Below, piece after piece: positions 53,901 to 62,382 of a stretch of 64,000 bases of DNA; the stretch's first letter is position 1; each line of letters begins with the position of its first letter. The stretch is from Hyphomicrobiales bacterium. Lineage in GTDB: Bacteria; Pseudomonadota; Alphaproteobacteria; Rhizobiales; Beijerinckiaceae. Position numbers and translations under genes: made by a program. The notes below the pieces were generated by a model that was not told the DNA's origin, searched no databases, and worked only from the letters and a program-made list of their open reading frames with translations. The stretch spans positions 51,740 to 115,739 of the forward strand of contig JAIYCE010000037.1 in the NCBI GenBank assembly GCA_027488155.1, read 5' to 3'.

Positions 53901-55747
53901 GCGATGTATTCGGCAATGGCATGTTGCTGTCGCATACAACACGCCTTGTCGCCGCCTTCGACCATCGCGACATTTTCATCGATCCCAGCCCCGATGCCGA
54001 AAAGGCATGGGCGGAGCGCAAACGCCTGTTCGACCTGCCGCGCTCCTCTTGGCAGGATTACGACAAGGGGCTGATTTCCCAAGGCGGCGGCATCTTCTCG
54101 CGCGGAGCAAAAAAGATCCCGCTCTCCAACGAGATGCGCGCGCTGTTTGGCATCACAGCCACTGAGATGACACCGACAGAATTGATGCGCGCCATCCTGA
54201 CTGCAAAAGTGGATTTGCTCTGGTTCGGCGGCATCGGCACTTATCTGCGTGCTTCCAGCGAAACGGATGAGGATGCGCGCGACCGCGCCAATGACGCAAT
54301 TCGTATCACGGGACTTGAGGTGAAAGCTGCCGTAATTGGCGAAGGCGCCAATCTCGGTTGCACTCAGTTGGGCCGCATTGAAGCTGCGATGCACGGCGCC
54401 CGCCTCAACACGGATGCCATTGATAATTCCGCCGGTGTGAATACCTCGGACGTCGAAGTCAACATCAAGATCGCACTCGCAGCCGCCATTCGCGACGGCA
54501 GACTCAACACAGAACGCCGCAATGCCTTGCTAGCATCCATGACCGATGAAGTCGCCCATCTCGTCTTGCGTAACAATGAGACGCAGACGCTTGCACTCTC
54601 GCTAGGGCAAAGGCGCGGGACGAAGGACATGGCGTTTGCACGCCGCTTGATGCAAGTGTTGGAAACCGCCGGACGGCTTGACCGCAATGTCGAATATTTG
54701 CCGGACGATTCTCGCCTCACGGAACGCGAGACGCGCGGCGATGGTCTCACGCGGCCGGAGCTGGCGGTGTTGCTCGCCTATGCGAAAATGGCGCTCAAAG
54801 AATCTTTACTGAAAACCGACACGCTCGACAGCCCGGTTTTCGAAGGCGAACTCTTTGCCTATTTCCCGGCACAAATGCGCACGATCTATGCGCAGGATAT
54901 TCGCACGCATCGTCTCCGTCGTGACATCATCGCGACACGCATTGCCAATGCCGTGATCGACCGCGGCGGACCCACGGCAAGCCTGCGCCTGATCGAGCGG
55001 ACAGGTGCGGATGCGGGCACAGTCGCACTATCCTATCTTGCCGCGCGCGACAGTTTCGGCCTTGACGCGCTCGACAGAGCAATCAACACGCTCGACAATA
55101 AAATTCCTGGCATGGTTCAGAACGGACTCTATGCACGCGTGCAGGATGCTCTTCTTGGTCGGATGCTCTGGTTCATCCGTAACATCGATTGGCTTCACAT
55201 CGATGCAGCTGCCGTGATGCCGCGCTTCCGTAGCGCGGTAAGCGAGTTGAAGACAACGCTAGATTCGGCGCGCCTCACAGCGCTGGCCGCACCCCTTCTC
55301 GCACAAGGCGTCCCTGAGCCATTGGCTAAGGACATTGTCGCGTTGCAGGAATTGCGTGCTGCCCCTGATCTCATCCTCATCGCAGAACAGACAGGAAAGC
55401 CGATTGGCGGGATTCTCGCCAATCATTTAGCCGCTGGCGAGCGCTTTGGCATTGCAAATCTGATTGAAGCCGCGGGCGGCATCCCCGCGCTCGATTATTA
55501 TGACAGGCTTGCGCTCGATCGCGCGATCGACATGATCGATAGCGCGCATCGCACAGTGACGAAAGCAATCACGCTTGAGACCGGCTCAGGCGAAACCGCA
55601 CTCGATGCATGGATCGCGCACCGCGGCGATACCGCGCTCCGTTTTCCAACTACGATTGCGCAATTGCTACAGGGCGGCGTGACCCTGTCAAAGATGACGA
55701 TTGCTTCAGGTCTGCTCGACGATCTTGTGCAGGGTGCGGGAACGTGA
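50924..55747 (+). CDS. gdhB: NAD-specific glutamate dehydrogenase, large (GDH-1600 class)
   Basis: 1607 residues, fitting the giant bacterial NAD-GDH class. N-terminal ACT-like regulatory segments (about 1-600) precede the catalytic region: KNAVIVPAGAKGGFYPKKL with the substrate-binding Lys, GVIVPPADTVRHDGDDPYLVVAADKGTA and GGSQGYDHKKMGITARGAWE, then a long C-terminal domain. It deaminates glutamate to 2-oxoglutarate and ammonium for carbon use. It is a stand-alone gene; its stop is 3 bases from the convergent ABC1 kinase stop. The gene symbol follows the name used for this class and is only moderately certain. Confidence 0.94.
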   Translation: MNMTGIGWMRQEPEHTALQEAARLIQDTSDAPADLVSLALARLTPDDLRLFDGESFAIIAEGAWQALKERRTGGHTTLRLDDRQLRMAGRVRDVTLLQIVNDNKPFLLDSTLAELEAGGREPLFVIHPILGVERGPDGAFIRLAAESVGVPGTKRESMIEIVLDRLDDPGQRADLIRSLERVFGAVNAAVRDWSAMRTRIAEAVRAWRDDLPPIEPGELAEAEAFLDWMLADHFTILGLREYRIPSGDVAADPVEGTGLGILADPALNVLRKGRELVAITPEVRTFLAEPVPLIIAKASVKSLVHRRVHMDYVGVKLFASDGAVIGELRVIGLFTSSAYTDTVDEIPVIRRKAAHVIRDAGADRASYSGRALRNILEFYPRDELFQIDVPTLSAFSQDIMSLYERPRVMALPRVDRFDRFVSILVFILKDHDDTRIREKIAAMLARLYQGRVSAVHPAYPEGPLARIHIIIGRDEGTTPDIARQQIEEAITSIVRSWADSLRIELDRQYPGSKARALSQRWGHAFSMAYREAFGAEHAVADIAILEQLSDNHPRAARFERREGDAPARANLQVYVRGEALPLSERVPPLEAMGFRVMSERTYRILPDGERGVRIWLHDMSLERASNGAIDVKSLKPKIESMLSALGTGQAESDRFNALTLEASLGWREIAALRTLSRYLQQARVPFSQDYMAATLATHPHIAKLLVALFHARFDPRNSDASRSERQIAIRAELEAALEDITSLDEDRIIRRFINLIEAALRTNFYQLAADGQPHPAIAFKFDSGKIDNLPLPRPHVEIFVHSPRVEGVHLRFGFVARGGLRWSDRQQDFRTEVLGLVKAQQVKNAVIVPAGAKGGFYPKKLPPASDRQAFMEEGIAAYKLFVGTMLDLTDNIISGVIVPPADTVRHDGDDPYLVVAADKGTATFSDIANALSQEHGFWLDDAFASGGSQGYDHKKMGITARGAWEAVKRHFREMDRDIQTSSFTVCGVGDMSGDVFGNGMLLSHTTRLVAAFDHRDIFIDPSPDAEKAWAERKRLFDLPRSSWQDYDKGLISQGGGIFSRGAKKIPLSNEMRALFGITATEMTPTELMRAILTAKVDLLWFGGIGTYLRASSETDEDARDRANDAIRITGLEVKAAVIGEGANLGCTQLGRIEAAMHGARLNTDAIDNSAGVNTSDVEVNIKIALAAAIRDGRLNTERRNALLASMTDEVAHLVLRNNETQTLALSLGQRRGTKDMAFARRLMQVLETAGRLDRNVEYLPDDSRLTERETRGDGLTRPELAVLLAYAKMALKESLLKTDTLDSPVFEGELFAYFPAQMRTIYAQDIRTHRLRRDIIATRIANAVIDRGGPTASLRLIERTGADAGTVALSYLAARDSFGLDALDRAINTLDNKIPGMVQNGLYARVQDALLGRMLWFIRNIDWLHIDAAAVMPRFRSAVSELKTTLDSARLTALAAPLLAQGVPEPLAKDIVALQELRAAPDLILIAEQTGKPIGGILANHLAAGERFGIANLIEAAGGIPALDYYDRLALDRAIDMIDSAHRTVTKAITLETGSGETALDAWIAHRGDTALRFPTTIAQLLQGGVTLSKMTIASGLLDDLVQGAGT

Positions 55748-55749
55748 AC

Positions 55750-57117
55750 TTATGGCGCAAGGCCAACTGCGGCGAGCGCCTTGGCTTGCTTTTGCCCGAC
55801 TTGATCGGCTGAGAAATTCTCAATCGCCTCATTGAACAAGCGATAGAAATTGAGTCGCGCATCAAGATGCAGGAACACCGCGCCAAGGCCGATGGCAGCG
55901 CGGTCCATAAAGACAAATTCCTGCGGTATGGTGACGGGGCCTTTTTGTTTCAGCGCTTGATGCACGCGGAAAGCCTCCCGCCGACCATATTCAGACGGCG
56001 CGACCCCATCGGCAATCGTACGCACACGATCGTCCAGTAGCGGCCCATAGATGAAGCGCGCCCAAATGTTGAGGACCTCGACTAGGCCGCGATTGAGCCC
56101 CTTGAAGCCCCATGTCTCATAGGCATGCACTGTGCGGTCAAAATCATCGTGCAACAGCGCCGTATACAGTTCGACGACGCCAGCCACGAAACTCTGCGGG
56201 AAGATGCGTATGCAGCCATAATCGAGGAGGTTGATACCTTGCGGTGCACCCCTGTCTGTAAAAACAGTGTAATTGCCGAGATGGGGATCGCCATGAATCA
56301 CGCCAAACCGTGAAAATGGGATCCACCATGCGCGGAACATCGCCGTCGCGAGGAGATTGCGTTCCTCAAGTCCATGCGATTTGAAGTTCAGGATCTTCTC
56401 GCCGTCGAGCCATTGCAATGTCAGCAGACGATCGGTCGACAAATCGGTCCGTACAGCCGGGACATGGACGAGCGGCTCGTTTGTTAAGATCTCGGCATAA
56501 AGTGCGGCATGCTTAGCCTCGCGCTTGTAGTCCAGCTCCTCGCGCACACGCGCCCCGATCTCTTTCGCCATTTCGCGCGTGTCGATGGCGGGATCCATGC
56601 GCCGATGAATTGCAAACAGTACATCGAGTTGCTTGAGATCCGCTTCCACCGCCGACTGCATGTCGGGATACTGCAACTTGCAGGCTAGCTTCATGCCATC
56701 AAGCGCCTCGGCGCGATGAACCTGGCCGAGCGAGGCGGCTGCCGCAGGGTGTAGATCAAACTCGGCAAAGCGCTTGCGCCAATCGGCACCGAGCTCCGCC
56801 ATCATACGTCGCTTCACGAAGGCAGCGCCCATGGGCGGCGCCTCGCTCTGCAGCTTCGACAATTCTTCTGCATATTCGGGCGGCAACATGTCAGGCACGG
56901 TGGCGAGCAGTTGCGCCACCTTCATGATCGGCCCTTTGAGACCGCCCAGCGCGGCTGTCAGCGCAGTCGCATTGCTGCGGTCCTTGATTCCCGTTCCAGT
57001 CAGCCTTGCCCCCGCCATCCGGGCGGCGACGCCACCGATATTGGCTCCGACCTTGGCATAGCGCAGCGCACGGGCCGAAAGCCGGTTGCGCTCCTTGTCA
57101 TTCTCACGATCGCTCAT
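55750..57117 (-). CDS. ABC1/AarF-family atypical kinase
   Basis: 455 residues. The ABC1 signature KVAQLLATVPDMLPPEYA (KxGQ-type with Ala instead of Gly at the third place), the nucleotide-binding AAAASLGQVHRAE, and catalytic GVIHGDPHLGNYTVF plus LLDYGCIR (DYG in place of DFG). Such proteins act as ATPases/kinases in ubiquinone synthesis (UbiB) or related lipid handling. No C-terminal membrane helices are apparent, so a UbiB identity is not assured. It converges on the GDH gene. Confidence 0.9.
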   Translation of the reverse strand: MSDRENDKERNRLSARALRYAKVGANIGGVAARMAGARLTGTGIKDRSNATALTAALGGLKGPIMKVAQLLATVPDMLPPEYAEELSKLQSEAPPMGAAFVKRRMMAELGADWRKRFAEFDLHPAAAASLGQVHRAEALDGMKLACKLQYPDMQSAVEADLKQLDVLFAIHRRMDPAIDTREMAKEIGARVREELDYKREAKHAALYAEILTNEPLVHVPAVRTDLSTDRLLTLQWLDGEKILNFKSHGLEERNLLATAMFRAWWIPFSRFGVIHGDPHLGNYTVFTDRGAPQGINLLDYGCIRIFPQSFVAGVVELYTALLHDDFDRTVHAYETWGFKGLNRGLVEVLNIWARFIYGPLLDDRVRTIADGVAPSEYGRREAFRVHQALKQKGPVTIPQEFVFMDRAAIGLGAVFLHLDARLNFYRLFNEAIENFSADQVGQKQAKALAAVGLAP

Positions 57118-57197
57118 GGAGCCAATATGGGGCGGGGAGCGGCGATGTCGACCTTGTAGCCGGACGGGTTTTTTGGATCAGGCGAAATCTCGCCTGA

Positions 57198-59033
57198 TCA
57201 TTCCATCGCTTCCAATTCCTCGATCAGCCCTTCGATCATCGAAAGCCCGATCTGCCAGAAAGCCGGATCACGCGCATCGAGCCCGAAGGGCGCAAGCACT
57301 TCGGAATGATGCTTGGTGCCGCCCGCTGCCAGCATCGCAAGATAACGCTCGGCAAAACCCTGCTCGGCCTTTTGGTAAACGCCGTAGAGCGAATTCACGA
57401 GGCAATCGCCGAACGCATAGGCGTAAACGTAAAATGGCGAATGGATGAAATGCGGAATGTAGGACCAGAAGGTCTCATAACCGTCCTTCAACGCAATCGC
57501 CGGGCCGAGCGAACGGGTCTGCACCTTCTTCCAAATGTCGCCGAGTTGCTCTGAGGTAAGTTCGCCATTGCGCCGTTCGAGGTGAACCTCGCGCTCAAAC
57601 GTATAGAACGCGATCTGGCGTACCACCGTATTGATCATATCTTCGACCTTGGCCGCCAACATCGCTTTGCGCTGCTTCGGATTGGTCGTGCGATCGAGCA
57701 AGGCGCGGAAGGTTAGCATCTCGCCAAAAACAGACGCGGTTTCCGCAAGAGTGAGCGGTGTCGGCGCCATCAAAGCACCATTCGGAGCAGCGAGAACCTG
57801 ATGCACGCCATGGCCCAATTCGTGCGCCAATGTCATCACATCGCGCGGTTTGCCCTGATAATTGAGCAAAACATAAGGATGGGCGGACGGCACCGTCGGA
57901 TGCGCAAACGCACCTGGCGCTTTACCCGGACGCACCGGCGCATCGATCCATTTCTCATCAAAGAAACGGCGCGCAATATCGGCCATGCGTGGTGAGAAGC
58001 CGTGATAAGCGTCAAGCACCGTATTGCGCGCTTCAGTCCATGGAATGTCGCGCTGCTCCACTTTCGGCAAGGGCGCATTGCGATCCCAATGCGGCAAGGC
58101 TTCAACACCGAACCACTTGGCCTTCAAGCGGTAATAGCGATGCGACAGGCGCGGATAGGCATTTTCCACCGCGCTCACCAACGCATCCACCACCTCACGC
58201 TCGACGCGATTGGCGAGGTGGCGTGAATCCGCGACATCTTCGAAGCCGCGCCAGCGATCTGAAATTTCCTTGTCCTTGGCGAGGGTATTGGTGATGAGCG
58301 TAAAGGTCCGCAGATTCTCGCCGAAGGTTTTGGCGAGCGCTTCGGACGCCTTGCGTCGCACCTCGCCATTCGTGTCCTGCATTTTGTTGAGGATCGGCTC
58401 GAGCGTCAGTGTTTCACCATCGACATCGAAGCGCAGCGACGAGATCGTTTCATCAAACAGGCGATTCCATGCAGACCGCCCGGTCACCGATTTTTCGTGG
58501 AAAAGCTGTTCCAGCTTGTCATCGAGTTGATAGGGCTTTTCGCGGCGGATATCGATTAACCACGGCTTCCAATGGTTAAGCGGCTTGACGTCCCACAAGG
58601 CATCGATGACGGAATCGTCGATACGATTGAGTTCAAGCTGAAAGAACAGAAGATCCGAAGAGGCCGCTGTGATTTTTTCCTGCGCGTCGCCGTAGAATTT
58701 CGCGCGTTTGGGATCGGTCGTGTCGCCCGCATAGACGAGGCCCGCATAAGAAATGATTCGGCCGAGAAGATCGTCGATCTTTTCATAAGCGACGATCGCC
58801 GCAGCGAGATCGCGCGCGCCATCGACCGACTTTGCAATGGCTTCAAGCCGACCGCGCCACGTCTGGTTGAAATCCTTGCACAAGGCCGCTGCCTTCTGCA
58901 GATCCTCGGCATAGGCCGGGCTGTCCATCGACGGGTAGAGCGCCGACAGGTCCCATTCAGGCAGAACCCCAAGATCCTTTGCCGGAGCGGCAGTTGGAGC
59001 AGCAGGGGATAGGACAGAAACAACGGCGCGCAT
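57198..59033 (-). CDS. pepF: M3-family oligoendopeptidase F
   Basis: 611 residues from the ATG at 59033 with GAGGTGAT upstream; in-frame upstream starts are unlikely. N-terminal helical lobe followed by catalytic HELGHGVHQ (the HExxH zinc motif) in LAHELGHGVHQVLAAPNG, the downstream Glu in LAETASVFGEM, and C-terminal PHFIHSPFYVYAYAFGDCL. It degrades oligopeptides in the cytoplasm. A GATCAGGCGA hairpin spans its stop (57176-57199) without a T run. It is divergent from the sigma-54 regulator by 172 bases. Confidence 0.94.
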   Translation of the reverse strand: MRAVVSVLSPAAPTAAPAKDLGVLPEWDLSALYPSMDSPAYAEDLQKAAALCKDFNQTWRGRLEAIAKSVDGARDLAAAIVAYEKIDDLLGRIISYAGLVYAGDTTDPKRAKFYGDAQEKITAASSDLLFFQLELNRIDDSVIDALWDVKPLNHWKPWLIDIRREKPYQLDDKLEQLFHEKSVTGRSAWNRLFDETISSLRFDVDGETLTLEPILNKMQDTNGEVRRKASEALAKTFGENLRTFTLITNTLAKDKEISDRWRGFEDVADSRHLANRVEREVVDALVSAVENAYPRLSHRYYRLKAKWFGVEALPHWDRNAPLPKVEQRDIPWTEARNTVLDAYHGFSPRMADIARRFFDEKWIDAPVRPGKAPGAFAHPTVPSAHPYVLLNYQGKPRDVMTLAHELGHGVHQVLAAPNGALMAPTPLTLAETASVFGEMLTFRALLDRTTNPKQRKAMLAAKVEDMINTVVRQIAFYTFEREVHLERRNGELTSEQLGDIWKKVQTRSLGPAIALKDGYETFWSYIPHFIHSPFYVYAYAFGDCLVNSLYGVYQKAEQGFAERYLAMLAAGGTKHHSEVLAPFGLDARDPAFWQIGLSMIEGLIEELEAME

Positions 59034-59205
59034 ATCGATCACCTCAACGGAAAGCCTTCCCTGCATATCGGCCTCACAGGGCGGGGAGCAAGCCTCCCCA
59101 GAAAATCGACCAAAAGGGCGAAAGCGAGGCGCGTCGTTAAAGGGACGTTTACTCGGCACCAGCAGGATCGCCCCGGTTTGATACAGCTGAGTCGCCGGAG
59201 TGCCC

Positions 59206-60696
59206 ATGCCCGCTTTGATCCTCGTCGCCGATGACGACCCCGTTCAAAGGCGGCTCCTGGAGGCCCAGATCAGGCGATTTGGCCATGACGCCATCATGGC
59301 GGAGGGCGGAGAAGCGGCATTGGCGCGGCTTCGCCAGCAAAACGCACCACGGATCGACCTTGTCCTGCTCGATCTCGTCATGCCCGACCTCGACGGCATG
59401 GGTGTGCTCGAAGCGATGCGGCGCGAAGCCATCGACTGCCCTGTTATCGTACAGACCGCCCATGGCTCGATCGATACGGTGATTTCTGCCATGCGGGCCG
59501 GTGCAACCGATTTCGTTGTGAAGCCGGTCGGACCCGAGCGCTTGCTGGTCTCCATCCGCAATGCGTTGCGCCGCGAAGCGCTCGAGGGCGAAATCCGCAC
59601 ATTGAGCCGCACGACACCGATGCGGCCCAGCTTCCGCGATCTGGCGCTGGCTTCCCCACTCATGGAGCGCGTCGCAAGACTTGGCGAGCGCGCCGCTAAA
59701 TCCGGCATCCCGGTCCTGCTCGAAGGTGAGCCTGGGACTGGCAAGGAAGTCGTGGCCCGGGCCATTCAGGCGGCATCAGACCGTCGCGGGAAACCCTTCG
59801 TGACGGTCAATTGCGGTGCAATCCCGCCCGATCTCGTCGAAAGCGTGCTGTTTGGCCATGAGAAGGGTGCATTTACCGGTGCCTTGGAAAAACACACGGG
59901 CAAATTTCTCGACGCGCATGGCGGAACGCTTTTCCTCGACGAAATCGGCGAACTGCCACTCGATGCGCAGGTGAAACTGCTACGCGCCTTGCAGGAAGGC
60001 GAGGTCGACCCGGTCGGCAGTCGCCGACCAGTGAAAGTCGATTTCCGCCTCATCTCGGCGACTAATGCCAATCTCCTCGAACTCGTCCGGCAGGGCCGGT
60101 TCCGCGAAGATCTCTATTACCGGCTCAACGTATTCCCCATCGCCCTGCCGCCGCTACGCCAGCGGCGCGAAGAAATTCCCGTTCTGGCACAACGCTTTTT
60201 GGCACGCTTCGCAGCCGAGGAAGGCCGCCGCATCGATACCATCGGCACCGAGGCGATGGCCTGTCTGACCCGCTATAATTGGCCAGGCAATGTACGCCAA
60301 CTTGAGAACGCGATTTTCCGCGCCGTCGTCCTTGCCGATAGCTCTGAACTGACGATGATCGAATTTCCGCAACTTGCCGCACACACCGACGGAATCGATG
60401 TCGTGGTGCCGCCCCTGCCTGCGGCCCGCGCCGTGCAAGGGCCGACGATACAGCCGGAATTGGAACGGATCGACCCCGGCACAATCAACCTTGTGGACGA
60501 GCGCGGCGATCTGCGAACGCTCAACCAATTGGAAGAAGACGCGATCCGCTTTGCGCTGTCCTTCTGCCGCGGCCAGATCAGCGATATGGCCCGCAAACTT
60601 GGGATTGGCCGCTCGACGCTCTATCGGCGCATGAAGGAGCTCGGCCTTGCCGAAGTGGATGCTCCCTCAGTCGCACGGCATGACGAGGCAGCGTGA
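59206..60696 (+). CDS. Sigma-54-dependent response regulator (NtrC family)
   Basis: 496 residues from the ATG at 59206 with GGAG upstream. Receiver domain (acidic pocket VADDDPV, phospho-acceptor Asp56 in VLLDLVMPDLDG), AAA+ domain with Walker A GEPGTGKE (174-181) and the sigma-54 contact loop GAFTGA (221-226), and a C-terminal Fis-type helix-turn-helix (ISDMARKLGIGRSTLYRRM). No histidine kinase adjoins, so it is an orphan here. It is immediately followed by cell-wall genes, which may be its targets, though I could not find a good -24/-12 promoter. Confidence 0.94.
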   Translation: MPALILVADDDPVQRRLLEAQIRRFGHDAIMAEGGEAALARLRQQNAPRIDLVLLDLVMPDLDGMGVLEAMRREAIDCPVIVQTAHGSIDTVISAMRAGATDFVVKPVGPERLLVSIRNALRREALEGEIRTLSRTTPMRPSFRDLALASPLMERVARLGERAAKSGIPVLLEGEPGTGKEVVARAIQAASDRRGKPFVTVNCGAIPPDLVESVLFGHEKGAFTGALEKHTGKFLDAHGGTLFLDEIGELPLDAQVKLLRALQEGEVDPVGSRRPVKVDFRLISATNANLLELVRQGRFREDLYYRLNVFPIALPPLRQRREEIPVLAQRFLARFAAEEGRRIDTIGTEAMACLTRYNWPGNVRQLENAIFRAVVLADSSELTMIEFPQLAAHTDGIDVVVPPLPAARAVQGPTIQPELERIDPGTINLVDERGDLRTLNQLEEDAIRFALSFCRGQISDMARKLGIGRSTLYRRMKELGLAEVDAPSVARHDEAA

Positions 60697-60770
60697 TGGC
60701 GCTCTTGCCCCAATCAAGCAAATCAGTTTCTTCTGAGTCCCATGGCGTTCGTCGCCATACCGAGGGTTCC

Positions 60771-62237
60771 ATGCGTTCGTTCTGGCGTCTCCCCCTATTG
60801 GCCCTCCCGATCCTGACGATCATGGGCGTACCGCTGCGCGCGGAGATTGATGCCACCGAAAACTTTCCTCTCGTTGAACCGGCTACACCCGATTTTTCCG
60901 ATGTGATTCCGCTGCCCCCCGCGCGCCCGAAGAATCTTGTTCTCGCGCCGGTTCCATTGAGTTTCCGCGAAGCCGTTCGCGCTGCCATCCTCGACCGCGC
61001 CATACAAACAAAAAATGAAGGCATCGCCACGTTTTATGTCAGCCGCGACGGTGCCCCAATATTTGTCACGCGGGACGGCATCTCGCCGAAAGGGCACGCT
61101 GTTCTGGCGCGTCTCGCTTTATCCAGCGATGACGGCCTCGATACGCCCGCTCTGAGCAAGCTCGACCCCTCCGGTGAGACCGATCCCGACAGCTTGGCGC
61201 AAGTTGAAATCGATATGGCGCAAGCCGCCATCGCCTATGCGCGTACAGCCCGCGGCGGAAGGGTTGAACCACGCAGGCTCGGCAAGCTCATTACACCCAA
61301 CCTGGCTTTGCCCTCAGCCTTCGATGTGCTGGAAACGCTCGCAGCTGCTCGCGACGCCGATCGCGCACTCCTATCCTATAATCCTCCGCACGAAGGCTAT
61401 CGCATGCTCCGTGCGAAGCTGGCTGAATTGCGCGAAACGACGGGCACGATCGACACATCGATAGTCACCGAAAGCAAGAAGCCCGCACCCGCGCCAATTT
61501 CCGTTGCCGATGTGCTTGCCAATATGGAGCGCTGGCGCTGGCTGCCTGCCGATCTCGGCGAACGCCATATCATCGTCAACGTACCGGAATATCGCCTGCG
61601 CCTCATCGATCAAGACCGCATCACCCACGAAGCGCGTGTCATTGTGGGCAAACCAAACACGCAAACGCCGGTGTTTTCCGACGTGATGGAACACATCATC
61701 GTCAATCCGTCTTGGAGCATACCGCCATCGATACTGCGCAACGAAATCCTCCCCAAACTCGCGCAGGACCCCGATTACGCTGCGAAGCTCGGCTATCAAG
61801 TTTATCGTTCCGGTAAATCGATTTCGGTGCGCCAGCCACCGGGGGAACGCAACGCGCTTGGCCTCGTAAAGTTTATGTTTCCGAACGAGCACGCGGTTTA
61901 TCTCCACGACACGCCAAACCGCTCGCTGTTTGCGCGCGATCAGCGCGCTTTCAGCCATGGCTGCGTGCGCCTCGATCAGCCCTTCCGGCTTGCTGAAATT
62001 CTGCTTGCTGAACAAGGCTATACCGAACAGCGCCTGCGCGGCATGGTTGGCTCAGGTGAACGTATGATCAAACTTACGAAGCCTGTGCCCGTTCATCTCA
62101 CTTACTTCACGCTCAAAATCGGCGAAAATGGCCAGCTCGAGCGAGTGGCCGACATCTACAATCATGATCAGGGCCTTAAGACTGCGCTCGCCACGCAGGG
62201 TCGCGCTTCTTATGCGCGCCTAGGACAGGCGCGATGA
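60771..62237 (+). CDS. L,D-transpeptidase of YcbB (LdtD) type
   Basis: 488 residues from the ATG at 60771 (GAGGG upstream, followed by a signal peptide of about 24 residues); an earlier in-frame start would bury that signal. A proline-rich motif PLPPARP (47-53) comes early, then a substrate domain, then the YkuD domain with HGCVRL (His396, Cys398). It forms 3-3 crosslinks or attaches proteins to peptidoglycan in the periplasm. It follows the regulator closely and precedes a DUF882 peptidase that shares the proline motif. Confidence 0.9.
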   Translation: MRSFWRLPLLALPILTIMGVPLRAEIDATENFPLVEPATPDFSDVIPLPPARPKNLVLAPVPLSFREAVRAAILDRAIQTKNEGIATFYVSRDGAPIFVTRDGISPKGHAVLARLALSSDDGLDTPALSKLDPSGETDPDSLAQVEIDMAQAAIAYARTARGGRVEPRRLGKLITPNLALPSAFDVLETLAAARDADRALLSYNPPHEGYRMLRAKLAELRETTGTIDTSIVTESKKPAPAPISVADVLANMERWRWLPADLGERHIIVNVPEYRLRLIDQDRITHEARVIVGKPNTQTPVFSDVMEHIIVNPSWSIPPSILRNEILPKLAQDPDYAAKLGYQVYRSGKSISVRQPPGERNALGLVKFMFPNEHAVYLHDTPNRSLFARDQRAFSHGCVRLDQPFRLAEILLAEQGYTEQRLRGMVGSGERMIKLTKPVPVHLTYFTLKIGENGQLERVADIYNHDQGLKTALATQGRASYARLGQAR

Positions 62238-62382
62238 ACCATGGCAGCCCTTACTTTGAAGCCCATTTCATGCGACAAGCGCCACAATGAGGCGGTGTGG
62301 TCATTTCCGGGAAAGTGGGCGCGCGCGGGGCTTAATAACGTGGCATTAACGATTATCGGCAAGGGTGGCCTCTTACAGTCCG

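Noticed and set aside
57176..57199. Hairpin at the end of pepF as a classical terminator
   Set aside because: The stem is perfect, but in the direction of pepF transcription it is followed by a C and a run of A, not T. It may still help 3'-end stability.
59034..59205. Sigma-54 promoter (TGGCAC-N5-TTGC) near the regulator and cell-wall genes
   Set aside because: I looked in the intergenic regions at 59034-59205, 60697-60770 and 62238-62382 and found only poor matches.
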